Notes: generated by a model from the sequence alone, not told the origin. Positions 24,831 to 36,803 are shown, numbered from the stretch's first letter. The stretch: 64,000 nucleotides of DNA from Welwitschia mirabilis (GCA_051453625.1 JBOZIK010000001.1:298489114-298553113), one strand, 5' to 3'. Translations and numbers: made by a program.

Positions 24831-25323
24831 GATGATACCATCAAGCGTATATTTCAAGTAATACATACTGATAGTAAAGATAGTAATGAAATAAGTATTT
24901 TGTTAATAAAACTCAATCTCTTTTATTAAATTCAAATAACTTATATAGAACTTGTAACATGAACTATGTTTAGATAGATCTAACTTCTAAGAAATCATTC
25001 TAATGGATAAATTATTTAGCCTATATAAGGTAGTTTATATTAGTAAAAAATGGGTATTTCCTTTCAATAATGTGTATATTAATAAATCATGGAGGATCAT
25101 ATAAACACTCACATCAATGCTCTAGGGTAATAGATTGGAGACCTTCAACAAAGACCTAAACTGAATTATGTGGGTGTCAAGGATTTATAGAATGTAATAA
25201 ATGATAAAGTTAACTCTATTTTTAAAGAACCTAAAACATGACAAAGAACGTATTCAATTCAAAAGCTTTAGTCATAAGTCTAGCACTGTATTTAAGTATA
25301 TAATGAAAAAAATACAAGCATTG

Positions 25324-25339
25324 GCGAAGATATCTTCGC
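25324..25339. other. 16-bp perfect palindrome
   Basis: GCGAAGATATCTTCGC is its own reverse complement and keeps two CpG sites in CpG-poor, AT-rich surroundings. Confidence 0.6.
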
Positions 25340-26283
25340 AATCTTATAAACAATAAGTAGAGAAAATCAATATGCATGTATAACAATGTTACATTTGTAA
25401 TTCACCTTAATCCATTAAATATAAAATGATGAAAGACTATGACATGTATAAATAAGTAAAGAAGATTTAAATTTACTAGTACTCAATATTTTTTAAGAAA
25501 GTTCTAGAATGTTTACAATATATCAAGAACCATGTTAGATTGAAAAATGTGGATAAGAACTTATGTAGAAAATATGCAATTAGAAATGTTGCATTTTTAT
25601 GGAGTTACCTTAGCATAATAAGAAGAAATTAGGTTAAATGAACAAAGTTCATAGAGAAATTTAGATAGACCTTTATTTTTAAATACTTAGTAAAGAATAG
25701 AAGAATGAAACTTAAATGTGCAAGAGAAAGAAGGAAGAGTCTTGATGGAAACTGGAAATAGTTTTAAAAATTAGTAAAGTTTCAAATAGAATAGATCTTA
25801 AGGATTTTTCTAATAACATTATTGACACTCTTCCATCTTGAATAAAAATTCTCATCTTTCCACTAGAGACTATGTCTCTAAAGGAATCATATAGAAATAC
25901 TAAATATTATATGAAGGAAAAAGAAAGAGATCTAATAACTATTTAAATGAAAACCATAATTATATAATAAATGAGATCTTATATTCTTAACTATAATCTT
26001 AGCCCATGGTTATAATTCATGTATCATCAACTTGGCATAATTTGTCATGATAAAGAAATTTTTAATTGAATTATTTCATTGTGATTAATTTAGCTAAAAA
26101 ACAAATAATTTATTAGATGGAGTTATCCATATTTATTTGAAAGTAATGATGAAAAGTAATAAACTCTTAACTAATATGTAATGTGTAAGAGCATGATCAG
26201 GATGAAGATTTTGAAGCTGAGTAAAACTAGCAATAAGATATTTATGCTAAAGAATGATAGTTTAAGAATAAAATAGAAAGGTT

Positions 26284-26293
26284 AAGAGGGGAA
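26284..26293 (+). other. Polypurine tract
   Basis: AAGAGGGGAA lies immediately before the right LTR of the 22.4-26.8 kb element, where second-strand priming is expected. Confidence 0.6.
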
Positions 26294-26295
26294 TT

Positions 26296-26818
26296 TATAA
26301 TGATCCTAAAACCTTATTTATGAATTCATATTTATTAATATTAGTTATAATTTATTAAAATTAAATAGGTATATAATGTAATAATTGTTCAAGTAGTATA
26401 ACCCTTGTAGAAGAATAATTTTAGAAAGTCACATCATTTTATTCCTATGAAATGAGGAGTTTGAAAAGTTGAAAGGAATGCATGTGATTTGCATAGGGGA
26501 TACCTAGTCCTTAATAAGATAGCCTAACTACTTAGAGGCTTCAAAAACTATACCTTAAAGATAATAAGACATGATTGAGTTGCTATACTAAGACCTTGCA
26601 TTTGGCATTAAAGAAGACATAAGTCTTGTTCTAAGTCCTAATGAAATAAAGATGAGTTTCATAACTTCTTTGATTCATGATGATTCTTCTCATTCTAATA
26701 ACGATGTGATTATTATTTAATTATTGTAATTCTTAAATTATATTTTCATTTCATTCTTGAATCCTTTTTACCTTAATATTATAAAATAAACTAGGTATGT
26801 AATAATAATGATGGTTAT
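26296..26818 (+). repeat. 3' LTR of the 22.4-26.8 kb element
   Basis: This is a direct repeat of 22366-22880 beginning TATAATGATCCTAAAACC right after the polypurine tract. Its end is approximate, placed where alignment to the left copy fades. Confidence 0.7.
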
Positions 26819-27439
26819 TAACTACTTCCAGTGAAATCCAAAAAGTATTCATCTAGATGGTAATGGAAATAAACATTTTACCATGATTCAAATATAAAAA
26901 ATTACATATGATATAGTGGAATGTTATGTGGTTATCTAAAAACTACAGTAAACTTCTAAGCTTTTATCATAGTTTTAATTAACTCATAGAATTACCTATA
27001 CCACTTTACTTAACATATAGTTATTAATATAAAATAATAAATTATAAGTTTTATATAATGGCAGTTACATGAACATCATTTTATTAACCTTTAATTATGG
27101 TTAATAAGAAAACACAATTTTAGAATATGTAGTGGTTATGGTATTAACCACAATAATAAATTTAATTTTTTTAATTTTAAATTAGGCATAATTTTCAATA
27201 TATAGAATAAAAAGCTATACAAAAAATGCCTAAAAAGGAATAATTAAGAAATATTACCAAGAAATAATATCTAATAAAAAAGGATGAACTTGTACGCAAA
27301 GAAAGATATGTAAATGGAAAGTAATTTTAAAGTATTTAGTATAGTTTTTTCTTAATAATTTAGATAACACAACCATAATGAAAATAAATGAGGTAGAATA
27401 AGTAACCTAAATGAATAAATATAATATTTGCTCTAGTAG
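26819..27439. other. No gene recognised; small inverted repeat
   Basis: AT-rich sequence. A short stem (GTGGTTA ... TAACCAC, 27132-27151) and a nearby TTAACC...GGTTAA pair are present but do not define a known element. Confidence 0.45.
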
Positions 27440-27623
27440 NNNNNNNNNNNNNNNNNNNNNNNNNNNNNNNNNNNNNNNNNNNNNNNNNNNNNNNNNNNNN
27501 NNNNNNNNNNNNNNNNNNNNNNNNNNNNNNNNNNNNNNNNNNNNNNNNNNNNNNNNNNNNNNNNNNNNNNNNNNNNNNNNNNNNNNNNNNNNNNNNNNNN
27601 NNNNNNNNNNNNNNNNNNNNNNN
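27440..27623. other. Assembly gap, 184 N
   Basis: This is a run of 184 N of estimated rather than fixed size. Open frames across it are artefacts. Confidence 0.97.
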
Positions 27624-30600
27624 AGATAGTTATTTTTGAAATAAATAATACTACGAAAAACCATTATATGAACTCTACTTGTATCTCTTCATGGTCTATA
27701 TGATTTACTACATTATTAATGTTCTTTTTCTAGATGACCATTCCATTTAATGCCTTTACTAATTCTTCCTTAATTATGATCATGAACGAAAGCTTACTAT
27801 AAATAGATCTAGAAAATTACAAATTTAGGAAATATCAAAGAATGTTTGGGACTATCCATTTAAATTGTGGTAGTTATGTGGTATGTATAAATAGATTAGT
27901 ATACTTACATATGATTATTTCTACCTTATTAACACCCAATCGTGTAACATAAGATGTCCAATATATGTTGGATTCAAAGAATAAGCTTATACATTTAATT
28001 TATATACCCAAAGGCCTACAAAAACACTTTATAAGTGAAGTGATATTTTTAATCATTGATGGTATTATAAGATTCCAAATGTTTAGTGTAAGAAATCTCA
28101 TAACCCAGATCTTTAAAATCAAATACTAGATTAAATAACACGAAGTATTTGATCTATATTCTATAATTGAGAAAGTCAAATTGACAATCTTTTTAAATAA
28201 TAGTACATCCTCTCTAGGGTTCCTTCAAAAATTCAAATAATAGTCAATATCCTAGACATTAGTTATTCCTACAAAATCTACAACATGTGTGAACCCTTTC
28301 ATATTCATATTCTAGTAAACAGAGGAGCATTTTTAATGAAATATAAATCATATTTCTAAAAATTATCAAGTTTTCTCTAAGTTTTCAATCATTTTACTAC
28401 TATAATATTGCTATGTGTTCATATTTACATCTATAATTTCTAATAATATTAAGCATTATAAAAGTATACAAATCCATAAAACATCAAACATCATGAGATT
28501 TCATAATTTAAGAAAAGTAAAGCCTTCTAGTAAGACACACATTCTAGTAAAATGTACCTTATACATCATACATGATATTACCATTTTCATCATACTTCTC
28601 ATGTAACATGATGATCTACCAAGAAATGGTGCTATTAGTACATTAAAAAGCATGTTTGGTTGAGTTCCAAAAAATTTATAAGTGGTGAAATTAGGATTTA
28701 TAACATCATATATAAGTGATTCAACATATCCCTTTCATATACATTCATAAAAAATTAAGCTCTTAGGGTTTGTAACAATAACCATTTCCCTACTCCTCAC
28801 CTTCTTTCCTTGTATCAAAAGTCATACATTCCTAATCCTCAAAATAAAAAATTATACATTTTAAAATTAGTTTGTGAAATATTAATCATTGTAGAAAATT
28901 GTACTATTTAAAGGTTAGATGGAGATATTAAAGAAGTGTATAAAGAGGATTTTTTGTGAGATCCACTTATAAACGATTCTAACTACATTAAGTAAAATTT
29001 TGAACCTTAAATAATACGCTAAAATCGAACTCTAAAGAAAATGAAAATGAATTATTATGTGATACAACTTAGGTTGATAATTCTTCTTTAACTATACATA
29101 TCAATGGTAAAATAAGTTGAAATGTTAAAAATAAATTATTTACTAAAAAGAAGTAATAAGTTTATCAAGTGGGTATAAAATAAAATCTTACAATTCAATA
29201 AAATTTAATAAATTTAACATAGGAGATTAAAATAAGCTATTTAAATACATTATGAAATTATTTTTCTAACAATTTTCAAGGTCTTAAAGATTTTCTCTTT
29301 TAATGCATTTTTTGATGAAAATTAGATACCTAAAAATTTTTTATTTTTCCCTTAAATATATAACTTTTACTTTTATGCTACTTTTATCATCCAATAACTT
29401 TCTTCTTCTTCTTCTTCTTATATAATTTCTTTGATGTTTTTATTTTTAGCTACAAGCCTTATTTTGATGTTACTATAATGTTTTTCTTGGATATTCTAGG
29501 GGACAATGAATTTTCAATAGCCATAATCATTTTAAAAAAAAATTAAGTATTTTTTTTGGATTGCAAAATTCAACAATCATTCTTTAAATAAAGTAGATGG
29601 AAAATATACTTTTCACTATTTCTTTAAAAACTTTAAGCTTAATCCATATCCTTTAGGGTAAATTCTAAACATTTCCTTTTAAGATACAAACTTTATTTTT
29701 TATTTTTTGACATATTTTTACTTGCTATTTTATTTGGGTTAAAAAATTCAATATACGTCATTTTAGTTGCATAAATCCTATCAACTAGTTCCCTTTAAAA
29801 TGAGAAAATAAATAGCCATAAAAGATAAAATCATTAAAATTAGTCACTGTGAGTTATAATAAAATAATTAAGTCAAATTTTACAAAAAGAAGACAATTTT
29901 TTAAGTGGAAGCACTGATGTAGATATTAATAAGGTACTAAAATAAATAAATTTATAAAAGAGAATTGCTTTACATCAATTTTAAAGTAAGACTATCTTAA
30001 TATAAATTTTAAAAAAAATATTAAGAGATGTATTAGAGGAAATCTACACATAATAAAATAATCAAAAAATATTTATATGAATTTAGGTCTTTCGTCTTAT
30101 ACAAAAAACTATTTAAGTAATAGAACTAAAGACTCAGGCAATATTAGAATTTAATTTGCAATAAAGATTGTAAATAAGATCACTATCATTATTCAAAACT
30201 ATAATGTTTAAAGTCTTCACCTTAATAAAATAAATGAAAATTACTTAATTGTAAAAATTTAAAACATAAGGCTGAATATAATATAAAAGTCACACCGAGT
30301 TTGATATTTTCAATACAAATATGAAATAATGTCAATAATAATAACTCACAAATTATCATTTTGTTTTTTTATTATGGATAAATACTATATATAAATTTTT
30401 AGAATATAAAATAAAATATACATAAAGCCAATAACACAATAGTATAAACTAAAAACTATAAGTTTACAACTAAAATTTCACTTTAGCTAGATGATAAATT
30501 AAGATTTTAAGGAGCAACATTCTAGAACACAACCAAGCTTGTCATTAATTTCTAGAATTCTAAACATCATATTCTACATTAAAAAGTATGGGATGAGAAT

Positions 30601-31412
30601 CATGAAAATCCACAACTTCTACTATGACCTAAGTAAGGGAAATGGATTGGTAAGGATAAATAAATAAGTAGATCTTAAGTTTCCTAGTAGTTAAGCTAAG
30701 GAGTTTTAATAATTTTAACTCATAAATAAATTAAATAATCTTATTTACGATTTTTTAGTGTTCACAGTAAGTAATCTAGAAATGCCTTGTGAAAGGGGTG
30801 ATCTTAAGAGCTTATAAACAATCCAATCCCTAGGAAATTTTAAATATTGTACCTTCTCATATCCCTATGAAAGAGAAATACTAAATAAATAAATGTCATT
30901 TTCTCATAATATCAACCATCAATTCATCCAATTCTGAAAACTGGTAACCATAACTAATGAAAGAGCTTCAAGTGGAATAACCCAAAAAAGCCACATAAAC
31001 TAGTTATCCTAGTGATTATCACATAGATTTATTCATATTTTGTAGTTCTGTCAAGTCATGATATAAGATACATCTTCATATTATAAAAAAGATTGAGTAC
31101 AAATTATTTGGTCATTGCTAATGGGAATAATCAAAGAAAACAATATAGTAAAAATGGTAATGTTTGTAAGAAATTTATAAAAAATTAGCAAAAAAAAATA
31201 AGATTTTTCATTTTTATCCTAAAGTTCATGCAAGATATACAATAATTAAAAAAAAGTAAAAAGTCATTCTAGAATTATAAGAAAATGTTTTAGAACATAC
31301 TTACAATATAATACCCCAATTTCTAAGATGGTGATTCCTATAAATATGAGGCTCTTAGGCAAATATTAAAGTTCCAATTCTATGTAGTCTTCAAAACAAT
31401 CAAGTTTAAATG
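27624..31412. other. Long stretch without recognised feature
   Basis: Stops occur in all frames and the longest ATG-initiated frame is about 60 codons (28415-28606) with no motif. A CTT-type microsatellite lies at about 29400-29419. No LTR edges, arrays or copies of the other families were seen. Confidence 0.5.
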
Positions 31413-32224
31413 GAAAAAGTCCTATTTATAATATCCAAGATATTCAGAAAGAATTTGGAATTTTATGATTCACAAAATCTGATACTCTCTTGGAAATAGT
31501 TTGATTCCCTAAACCCTAACAATTAGTCTACTTATATACTAGGTTTACTTTCATTTATAATAATTAATAAATAAATAATGCTTGAGGAAGAAGCAATTGC
31601 CATAGTGCATAAATGTTAATCACTATTTACCCCCAAAAAAGTAATATTATAATTATGAGTGTTACTTTGTCATGCATTAATAAAATATAATATTAAAATA
31701 AGTAAACATGGTGCATCTTAATAATTATAATTGTGATAAAAATCCTTTATATACATTAAAATGAGAAAATGGGAAAATGCATCTTAATAATTGTAATTAT
31801 TACAAGAAACTTTTATATGCATTAGAATGAGAAAATGGAAAAATAAATGAATGTACTAATAACGGTACATTAAATGTAATAGGTACAAAAAGAAATAGAA
31901 TAATATTTTTATAAGTAATAATTTAACCACCAAAAATATATCATCAAGTAAGAAGAAACTATAAGATAATATTATTAAATACAACATAATAATTTTAATA
32001 TAAATAATTTAGCTAGCTAGTGATGAAGTGGATCTTACAAAATCTATTTCATTTCTATTTAGATAAATATCTTAAACAATTAAAATTTTAAACTTAAAAC
32101 CTTATAAAATCATGTTTATGACATTTCTTACCCTCTTTAGAAGTTTTCTCTTAGAGACTTACCAATAACTCTAGTTCCCATTGTAAACTATCATCCACTA
32201 GGTTTATGCTTTTTATTATTCAAA

Positions 32225-32510
32225 TTAACCTATTAATTAAACATGATAATTCTTAATCATTATTTCCCAAGGTACCATTTTATTTTTATTCAAAAAACTT
32301 ACTATTTGAGCTTCTATAGTGTAATCCAAAATAATAGCGACATCCTAATCTAGAATAATCTTAGTTACATAAGCAACATGTTTCCTCAAAAATGACACAT
32401 GAAATACATTATGCAATAAAGAAAATTATGACAGTAAGGCCAACTCACAAGCAATAAGTCCAACTATCCTATAAATTTGACAAGATCCTATGAATCATAG
32501 GGCCAAATTA
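32225..32510 (-). pseudogene. Ty3/gypsy integrase C-terminus (GPY/F), copy 1
   Basis: This is the C-terminal end of a Ty3/gypsy polyprotein on the minus strand. In one frame a segment near 32460-32510 reads FIGSCQIYRIVG, IACELALLS, the GPY/F module (RF.GPF.I...IG..AYEL.LP). After a stop comes LHNVFHVSFLRKHV (32380-32416), a hallmark of this module, then IILD, DYTIEAQIV and MVPWEI where I..L.Y...P and RN..I..VKV are usual. A clear separate chromodomain was not seen. The copy at 33860-34150 keeps the same residues, including an intact GPYQIYRI. Upstream RT and integrase core were not found. Confidence 0.82.
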
Positions 32511-32682
32511 CTATTAGATGATCAACTTGACCATATTTAATGATGGATCTGAGTGTGTTCCAAAGTACTTTTAAGACGAATAATGGTCAATTTGGCTACT
32601 TTTAGATGTCAAAGATAAAATTTTAAAGTTAAGTATAATTTACATAAATATTGAGTAATTATGTTACATTACATAAAGCGGT

Positions 32683-32770
32683 AAAGGATGAAGCATTAGA
32701 AGATAAAAAATTAGAGCATAGATCAATAGAATATAAATCACTGGAGGATAAATCTCTAAAGGATAAAGTG
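32683..32770. repeat. Short GATAAA-type repeats, copy 1
   Basis: Imperfect 14-17 bp repeats of the form GGATAAA.C(A/T)CTAGA recur here and at 34318-34410. They precede the 38-39 bp repeats and the TATA promoter in the other copy, a layout typical of LTR U3 enhancer blocks. Confidence 0.55.
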
Positions 32771-32834
32771 GTTAGATTCAATCCACCACTAGATTTCACC
32801 TACTAATGGAAGAGAAAACACTAGAAGATTAAGC

Positions 32835-32931
32835 TATCTAAGTTTGTATTGTACCTAAAAGTTATTATTTAACTATCTAAGTTTGTCTTTTAGTTATAGT
32901 TATCATGTAAATATCTAAGTTTGTCTTCTAC
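32835..32931. repeat. 38-39 bp tandem repeat, copy 1
   Basis: TATCTAAGTTTGT begins at 32835, 32874 and 32912, and the third unit is cut by the gap. The same array at 34471-34580 has a period of exactly 39. Confidence 0.75.
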
Positions 32932-33031
32932 NNNNNNNNNNNNNNNNNNNNNNNNNNNNNNNNNNNNNNNNNNNNNNNNNNNNNNNNNNNNNNNNNNNNN
33001 NNNNNNNNNNNNNNNNNNNNNNNNNNNNNNN
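32932..33031. other. Assembly gap, 100 N
   Basis: This fixed 100-N gap sits exactly between the two D repeats. Confidence 0.97.
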
Positions 33032-33047
33032 CAGCCAAGTTAAAAGG

Positions 33048-34556
33048 AGAAAAGGCCTATTTATAATATCCAAGATATTTAGAAGGAATTTGGGATTTTA
33101 TGATTCAAAAAAGTAGATACTCTCTTGGAAATAGTTTTATTACCTAACCCTTAACCATTAGTTTGCTTATATACTAGGTTTACTTTCATATAGGATAATT
33201 AATGACTAAATAATGCTTAAGAAAGAAGCAATTTCCACAGTGAGCACATGTTAGCAACTATTTACAAAAAAGATAAAGAAAAAAACCAATATCATAATTA
33301 TGAGTGTTACTTTATTATTCACTAATAAAATAGAATATTAAATTAAGTTAACATAGTGATTCTTAAAAATTATAATTGTGATAAGAATCATTTATATACA
33401 TTATACTGAGAAAATGGGAAAATTTATCTTAATAATTGTAATTATTACAAGAATATTTTATACACATTAGAATGAGAAAATGGAAAAACACATGAATGTA
33501 CTAATAATGGTACATTAAATGCAATAGTTACAAAAAGAATAAAAATAATATTTTTATAAGCACTAATTTAACCACCAAAAATATATCATCAAATAAGAAA
33601 AAATTATAAAATAATATTATTAATTATAACATAATAAATTTCAATAAATAATTTAGTTAGCTAGTGATGATCTTACAAAATCTATCTTATTTTAATTTAA
33701 ATAAATATCTTAAATAATTAAAATTTAAAACATAAAACCTTATAAAATTATGTGTATGACATTTCTTACCCTGTTTAGAAGTTTTCTCATAGATATTACC
33801 AACAACTCTAGTTCCTATTGTCAACTATCATCCACTAGTTTTCATGCTTCTTATTCTTCAAATTAGCCTATTAATTAAACATTACATTCCTTAATCATTA
33901 TTCCCTAAGGTACCATTTTATTTTGATTCAAAACACTTACTATTTAAGCTTCTATAGTGTAATCCAAAAGAATATCAACATCCTAATCTAGAATAATATT
34001 AATTACATAAGAAACATGTTTCCTTAAAAATGACATATGGAATACATTATACAACAAAGGAAATTATGATGGTAAGGCCAACTCATAAGCCATAAATCTA
34101 ATTATCCTATAAATTTGATAAGGTCCAATGTATCATAGGGTTAAATTACTATTAGATGACCAACTTCGCCATAATTCATGATGGGTTTGAGTGTGTTCGA
34201 ATGTACGTTTGATAAGAATAATGGTTAATTTGGCTAATTTTAGATGTCAAAGATAAAATATTAAAGTTAATCATAATTCACATAACGATTGAGTAATTAT
34301 GTAACATTTGATAAAGCAGTAAAGGATGAAGTCTTAGAGGATAAAGAACTAGAGCACAAATTAATAGAAGATAAAGCACTGCAGGTTAAAACTCTAAAGG
34401 ACAATGATTAGATTCTATTCACCACTAGATTTCACCTACTAATAGAAAAGGATTCACTAGAAGATGAAGCTATTTAAGTTTGTTTTCTACCTAAAAATTA
34501 TCATGTAACTATTTAAGTTTGTCTTTTAGTTAAAATTATCATGTAAATATCTAAGT
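33048..34556. repeat. 1.5-kb direct repeat D, copy 2
   Basis: This is the second copy of 31413-32931. Unlike copy 1, it continues on its right into a complete promoter/leader module, which shows what is missing at the gap. Confidence 0.82.
33860..34150 (-). pseudogene. Ty3/gypsy integrase C-terminus (GPY/F), copy 2
   Basis: This is a second relic of the gypsy polyprotein end on the minus strand. YIGPYQIYRI (about 34105-34135) keeps the G-P-Y core. MAYELALPS follows, then a stop, then YNVFHMSFLRKHV (about 34005-34060), DYTIEA and QNKMVP. Stops differ partly from copy 1, so both copies went on decaying after duplication, while the stop between LPS and the HNVFHVS block is shared. The neighbouring TATA promoter on the opposite strand cannot drive this frame. 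Confidence 0.83.
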
Positions 34557-34960
34557 TTGTCTTCCACCTAAAAATGTAATGAAATCATTTCTAGTCATGC
34601 TTTAGTTAAAGTGATCCATCATCCAAACTTATATAACCCTCCTTAGGCCTCTTATTTTCTCATCTCATTTTTGGTATTAATGTTCTTATGACATTGAAGA
34701 AACTTGAGAAATAAAATACATCTACTTCTAAAAAGAAATACCTTAGTACTAAATTGTGTATCCTCCATTGAGAAGTTGTTGCTTGTAAGTGGACACATTG
34801 AGGTACATTTTATTAAAGTTAATAAGGTTTACATCATTCTTAAATTATATCTCTCTTATTCCTCATAATTTATGTTGGTGTTAATCTTAATAATGATATA
34901 AAGTATGAGGACTTACTTGAGTGATAACATGTTGGTAAAAATGTTGGTTAGTGGCATTTA
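34300..34960 (+). promoter_or_regulatory. Promoter/leader module P, copy 4
   Basis: U3-like repeats (GATAAA type, 34318-34410; 39-bp units starting at 34471, 34510 and 34549) are followed by CATCCAAACTTATATAACCC (about 34631-34650) and TTTTCTCATCTC. The leader carries ATCTACTTCT, TATCCTCCATTGAGAAG and GCTTGTAAGTGG, then GTGATAACATGTTGGTAAAA near 34925. TGTAAGTGG looks like a plant 5' splice site. This is consistent with the LTR or leader of a plus-strand retroelement whose internal part could be the 3.1-kb unit to the right. Confidence 0.5.
34471..34580. repeat. 39-bp tandem repeat, about 2.9 units
   Basis: TATTTAAGTTTGT/TATCTAAGTTTGT starts at 34471, 34510 and 34549, each followed by CTTTTAGTTAAAATTATCATGTAA-like sequence. 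It lies just upstream of a TATA box. Confidence 0.8.
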
Positions 34961-35040
34961 TGATTTGTATTTCCATCCCACTTATTTTCATTAATTGCAA
35001 CATGTATTTTTATTTCTTAATTATTAAAAACATAAAGTAT

Positions 35041-35172
35041 TTCCTCCTCCTCCTCTCTCCCTCTCTCTCTCTCTCTCTCCCTCCTTCCCTCCTTCTCTCC
35101 CTCTCTCCCTCTCTCTCTCCCCTCCCCACCCCCTCTTTTAAAACCCTTTTCGTTCCCTCTCTCTCTCTTACT
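35041..35172 (+). repeat. CT-rich polypyrimidine tract
   Basis: About 130 bases are almost purely C and T (CTCTCT, CCCTCC, CCCCACCCCC phrases) and far richer in C than the surroundings. It lies between promoter/leader copy 4 and the first 3.1-kb unit. Pro/Leu/Ser-rich frames over it are low-complexity artefacts. Confidence 0.9.
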
Positions 35173-36057
35173 CACTTGGTCTCATAAATAATTAGGTCTT
35201 CTTCAACTCATTTTCTTCTTTACGTTTATGAATCCTAGTTGATACATACTACATCCTTTATGTTTATTTATTTTACTTACACATGTTTTAAGATGTAATT
35301 TTCAAATTAGATGAGAGTAACACACAACCTAATAAATTATCGCTATTATTAATAAGGAGTTTAATGAAGTTTGAAAGATTATTTCTCCTCAAGTAAGTAA
35401 TCTGATTTCAAGATGTTTACTTGTGTAGTATGTACATATAGTTTTTCTTTTTGTTAGTTTAGCTTGTATTTTTACTTTTTTAGTTTATACTATACTTTTT
35501 ATTTCTTATTTTTTCTTTAATTTTAAATTGTTTTTGGTCTTCCTTTCTATGTAATTATTAGTTTTCGTTTTTATATAATTCTATAACTATTACTATTGCA
35601 AAAAGTTTTTAATATATATTTTTATTTTTGGACAACTTAGGTGATTATTATACTTCTCTTCTTCCTCTTTTTTATTTTCCTTTTTACTTACTTCAAGGGA
35701 TAAAATAATGCTAAAAGAGATCTTTACTAAAAGATAGAGAAACTTGAATTCTAAAAATGAGAGAAAAACACTATAAAATCTTTTGAGAAATAATAAGAAA
35801 GTTATCAATGAAGATGATGTTGAAATCAAGAATTAGGCCCCTTCTTCTTATCAACCTTCCTCTTTTTTCCTTTATTGTTTTAAGCCTTTATGTTAGAATA
35901 ATGATTAACATTTTAGAACTCCTAATTCATTTGTAAAAGTATTCTATAACCAATTTGATATACTCCAATCCCTTTACATAAAGAAATATGAAGAAGAAAT
36001 ATATACCTTATACCCATCAAGTTCTTCTATCTACTAAAGCTGTCTAGATAATTTAAT

Positions 36058-36345
36058 TTATAATTAAATAGAACAACTTTAGAAAATGCAAGATAATACC
36101 AATAAAAACATTGCAGATCGTATAGGCATACTTCAATAGTCAATGTTATAAAAGAAAAGATATTAATATTCTCTTGCAATACAGAATTCTCTATCCTACA
36201 CCAATATGTATACTATATCTCACTTTGACAATGACGACATAAACATTAAAAGGGATACACATAGTGATAGCTTATATTTTGATGATGACTTTTTAGATGG
36301 TTAATATGTAATACAAAAAAACCTAGGTAATGACATTGAAGTTTG
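36058..36345 (+). pseudogene. Acidic ORF relic in unit A
   Basis: A plus-strand frame with five stops reads KMQDNTNKNIADRIGILQ early, then ISHFDNDDINIKRD, SDSLYFDDDFLDG and LGNDIEV. It is Asp/Asn-rich, and the same segments appear in unit B (about 39300-39583). The first part could be a coiled-coil or gag-like segment. I do not recognise the family. Confidence 0.45.
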
Positions 36346-36803
36346 AAGTTACTAATTAAATAGGAATGATTAGGATTGTGTAGAAATACTATATCATATT
36401 TCTAATCTTCACTTGTTTTTATAATGTCTTGGGAAAAAAGTGTCAACTTAACAAAAAATATTAAAATATTCTAATACATGATGAAGATTATGCATGTGTT
36501 TCTCTTTGTAAGGTTATTAAGTGATCAAACAACTTGATGAATGACAATAATATTCAACAAACAATGATGATTATAATTAAGAAAAAGAAGATATTATTGA
36601 AGATAATGATAAACAAAGTGAATAAATCATTCGACAAAGTAATGATGAAGACAATAATGAAGAGAAAAGAAATAATAAAGAATTCATATATCTTTAGGAA
36701 AAATTAATAAAGGATATACTCATTCCTTCCAATGTAAGAACTCAACCTAAAGACTCTACTCATGTTTATTTGTTCATTTCACTTTTGCTTCAATGTAAGA
36801 CCC

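Larger units (their letters stand above)
22366..26818 (+). mobile_element. Ancient LTR retrotransposon with internal tandem array
   Basis: Two direct repeats of about 515-520 bp (22366-22880 and 26296-26818) bound 3.4 kb. A degenerate tRNA-iMet primer site follows the left repeat and a polypurine tract (AAGAGGGGAA) precedes the right one, which fixes plus-strand orientation. ATAAT lies next to the left edge and an ATAAT-type sequence near the right, a possible target-site duplication. The 5' internal part is a tandem array of about 100 bp. The rest (24.84-26.28 kb) has only short open stretches (for example MSLKESYRNTKYYMKEKERD near 25.87 kb) and no recognisable pol, so it looks non-autonomous. 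The LTRs differ a lot by eye, so the insertion is old. Confidence 0.72.
31413..32931. repeat. 1.5-kb direct repeat D, copy 1
   Basis: It matches 33048-34556 in order from CCTATTTATAATATCCAAGAT through a gypsy integrase end to the 38-39 bp tandem phrases. The repeat runs into the gap at 32932. By eye the copies differ by roughly one base in ten, more than allelic difference would usually give. Confidence 0.82.

Noticed and set aside
27725-27800. Possible gypsy RT motif (IPFNAFTN ... MNE) on the plus strand
   Set aside because: The spacing between TN and MN is too short and neither flank shows the expected RT blocks.
34951-35187. 78-codon frame rich in Ser, Leu and Pro
   Set aside because: Translation of the CT-rich tract.
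35593-35829. 78-codon minus-strand frame in unit A
   Set aside because: Not kept in unit B and without motifs; all conserved coding in the unit is on the plus strand.
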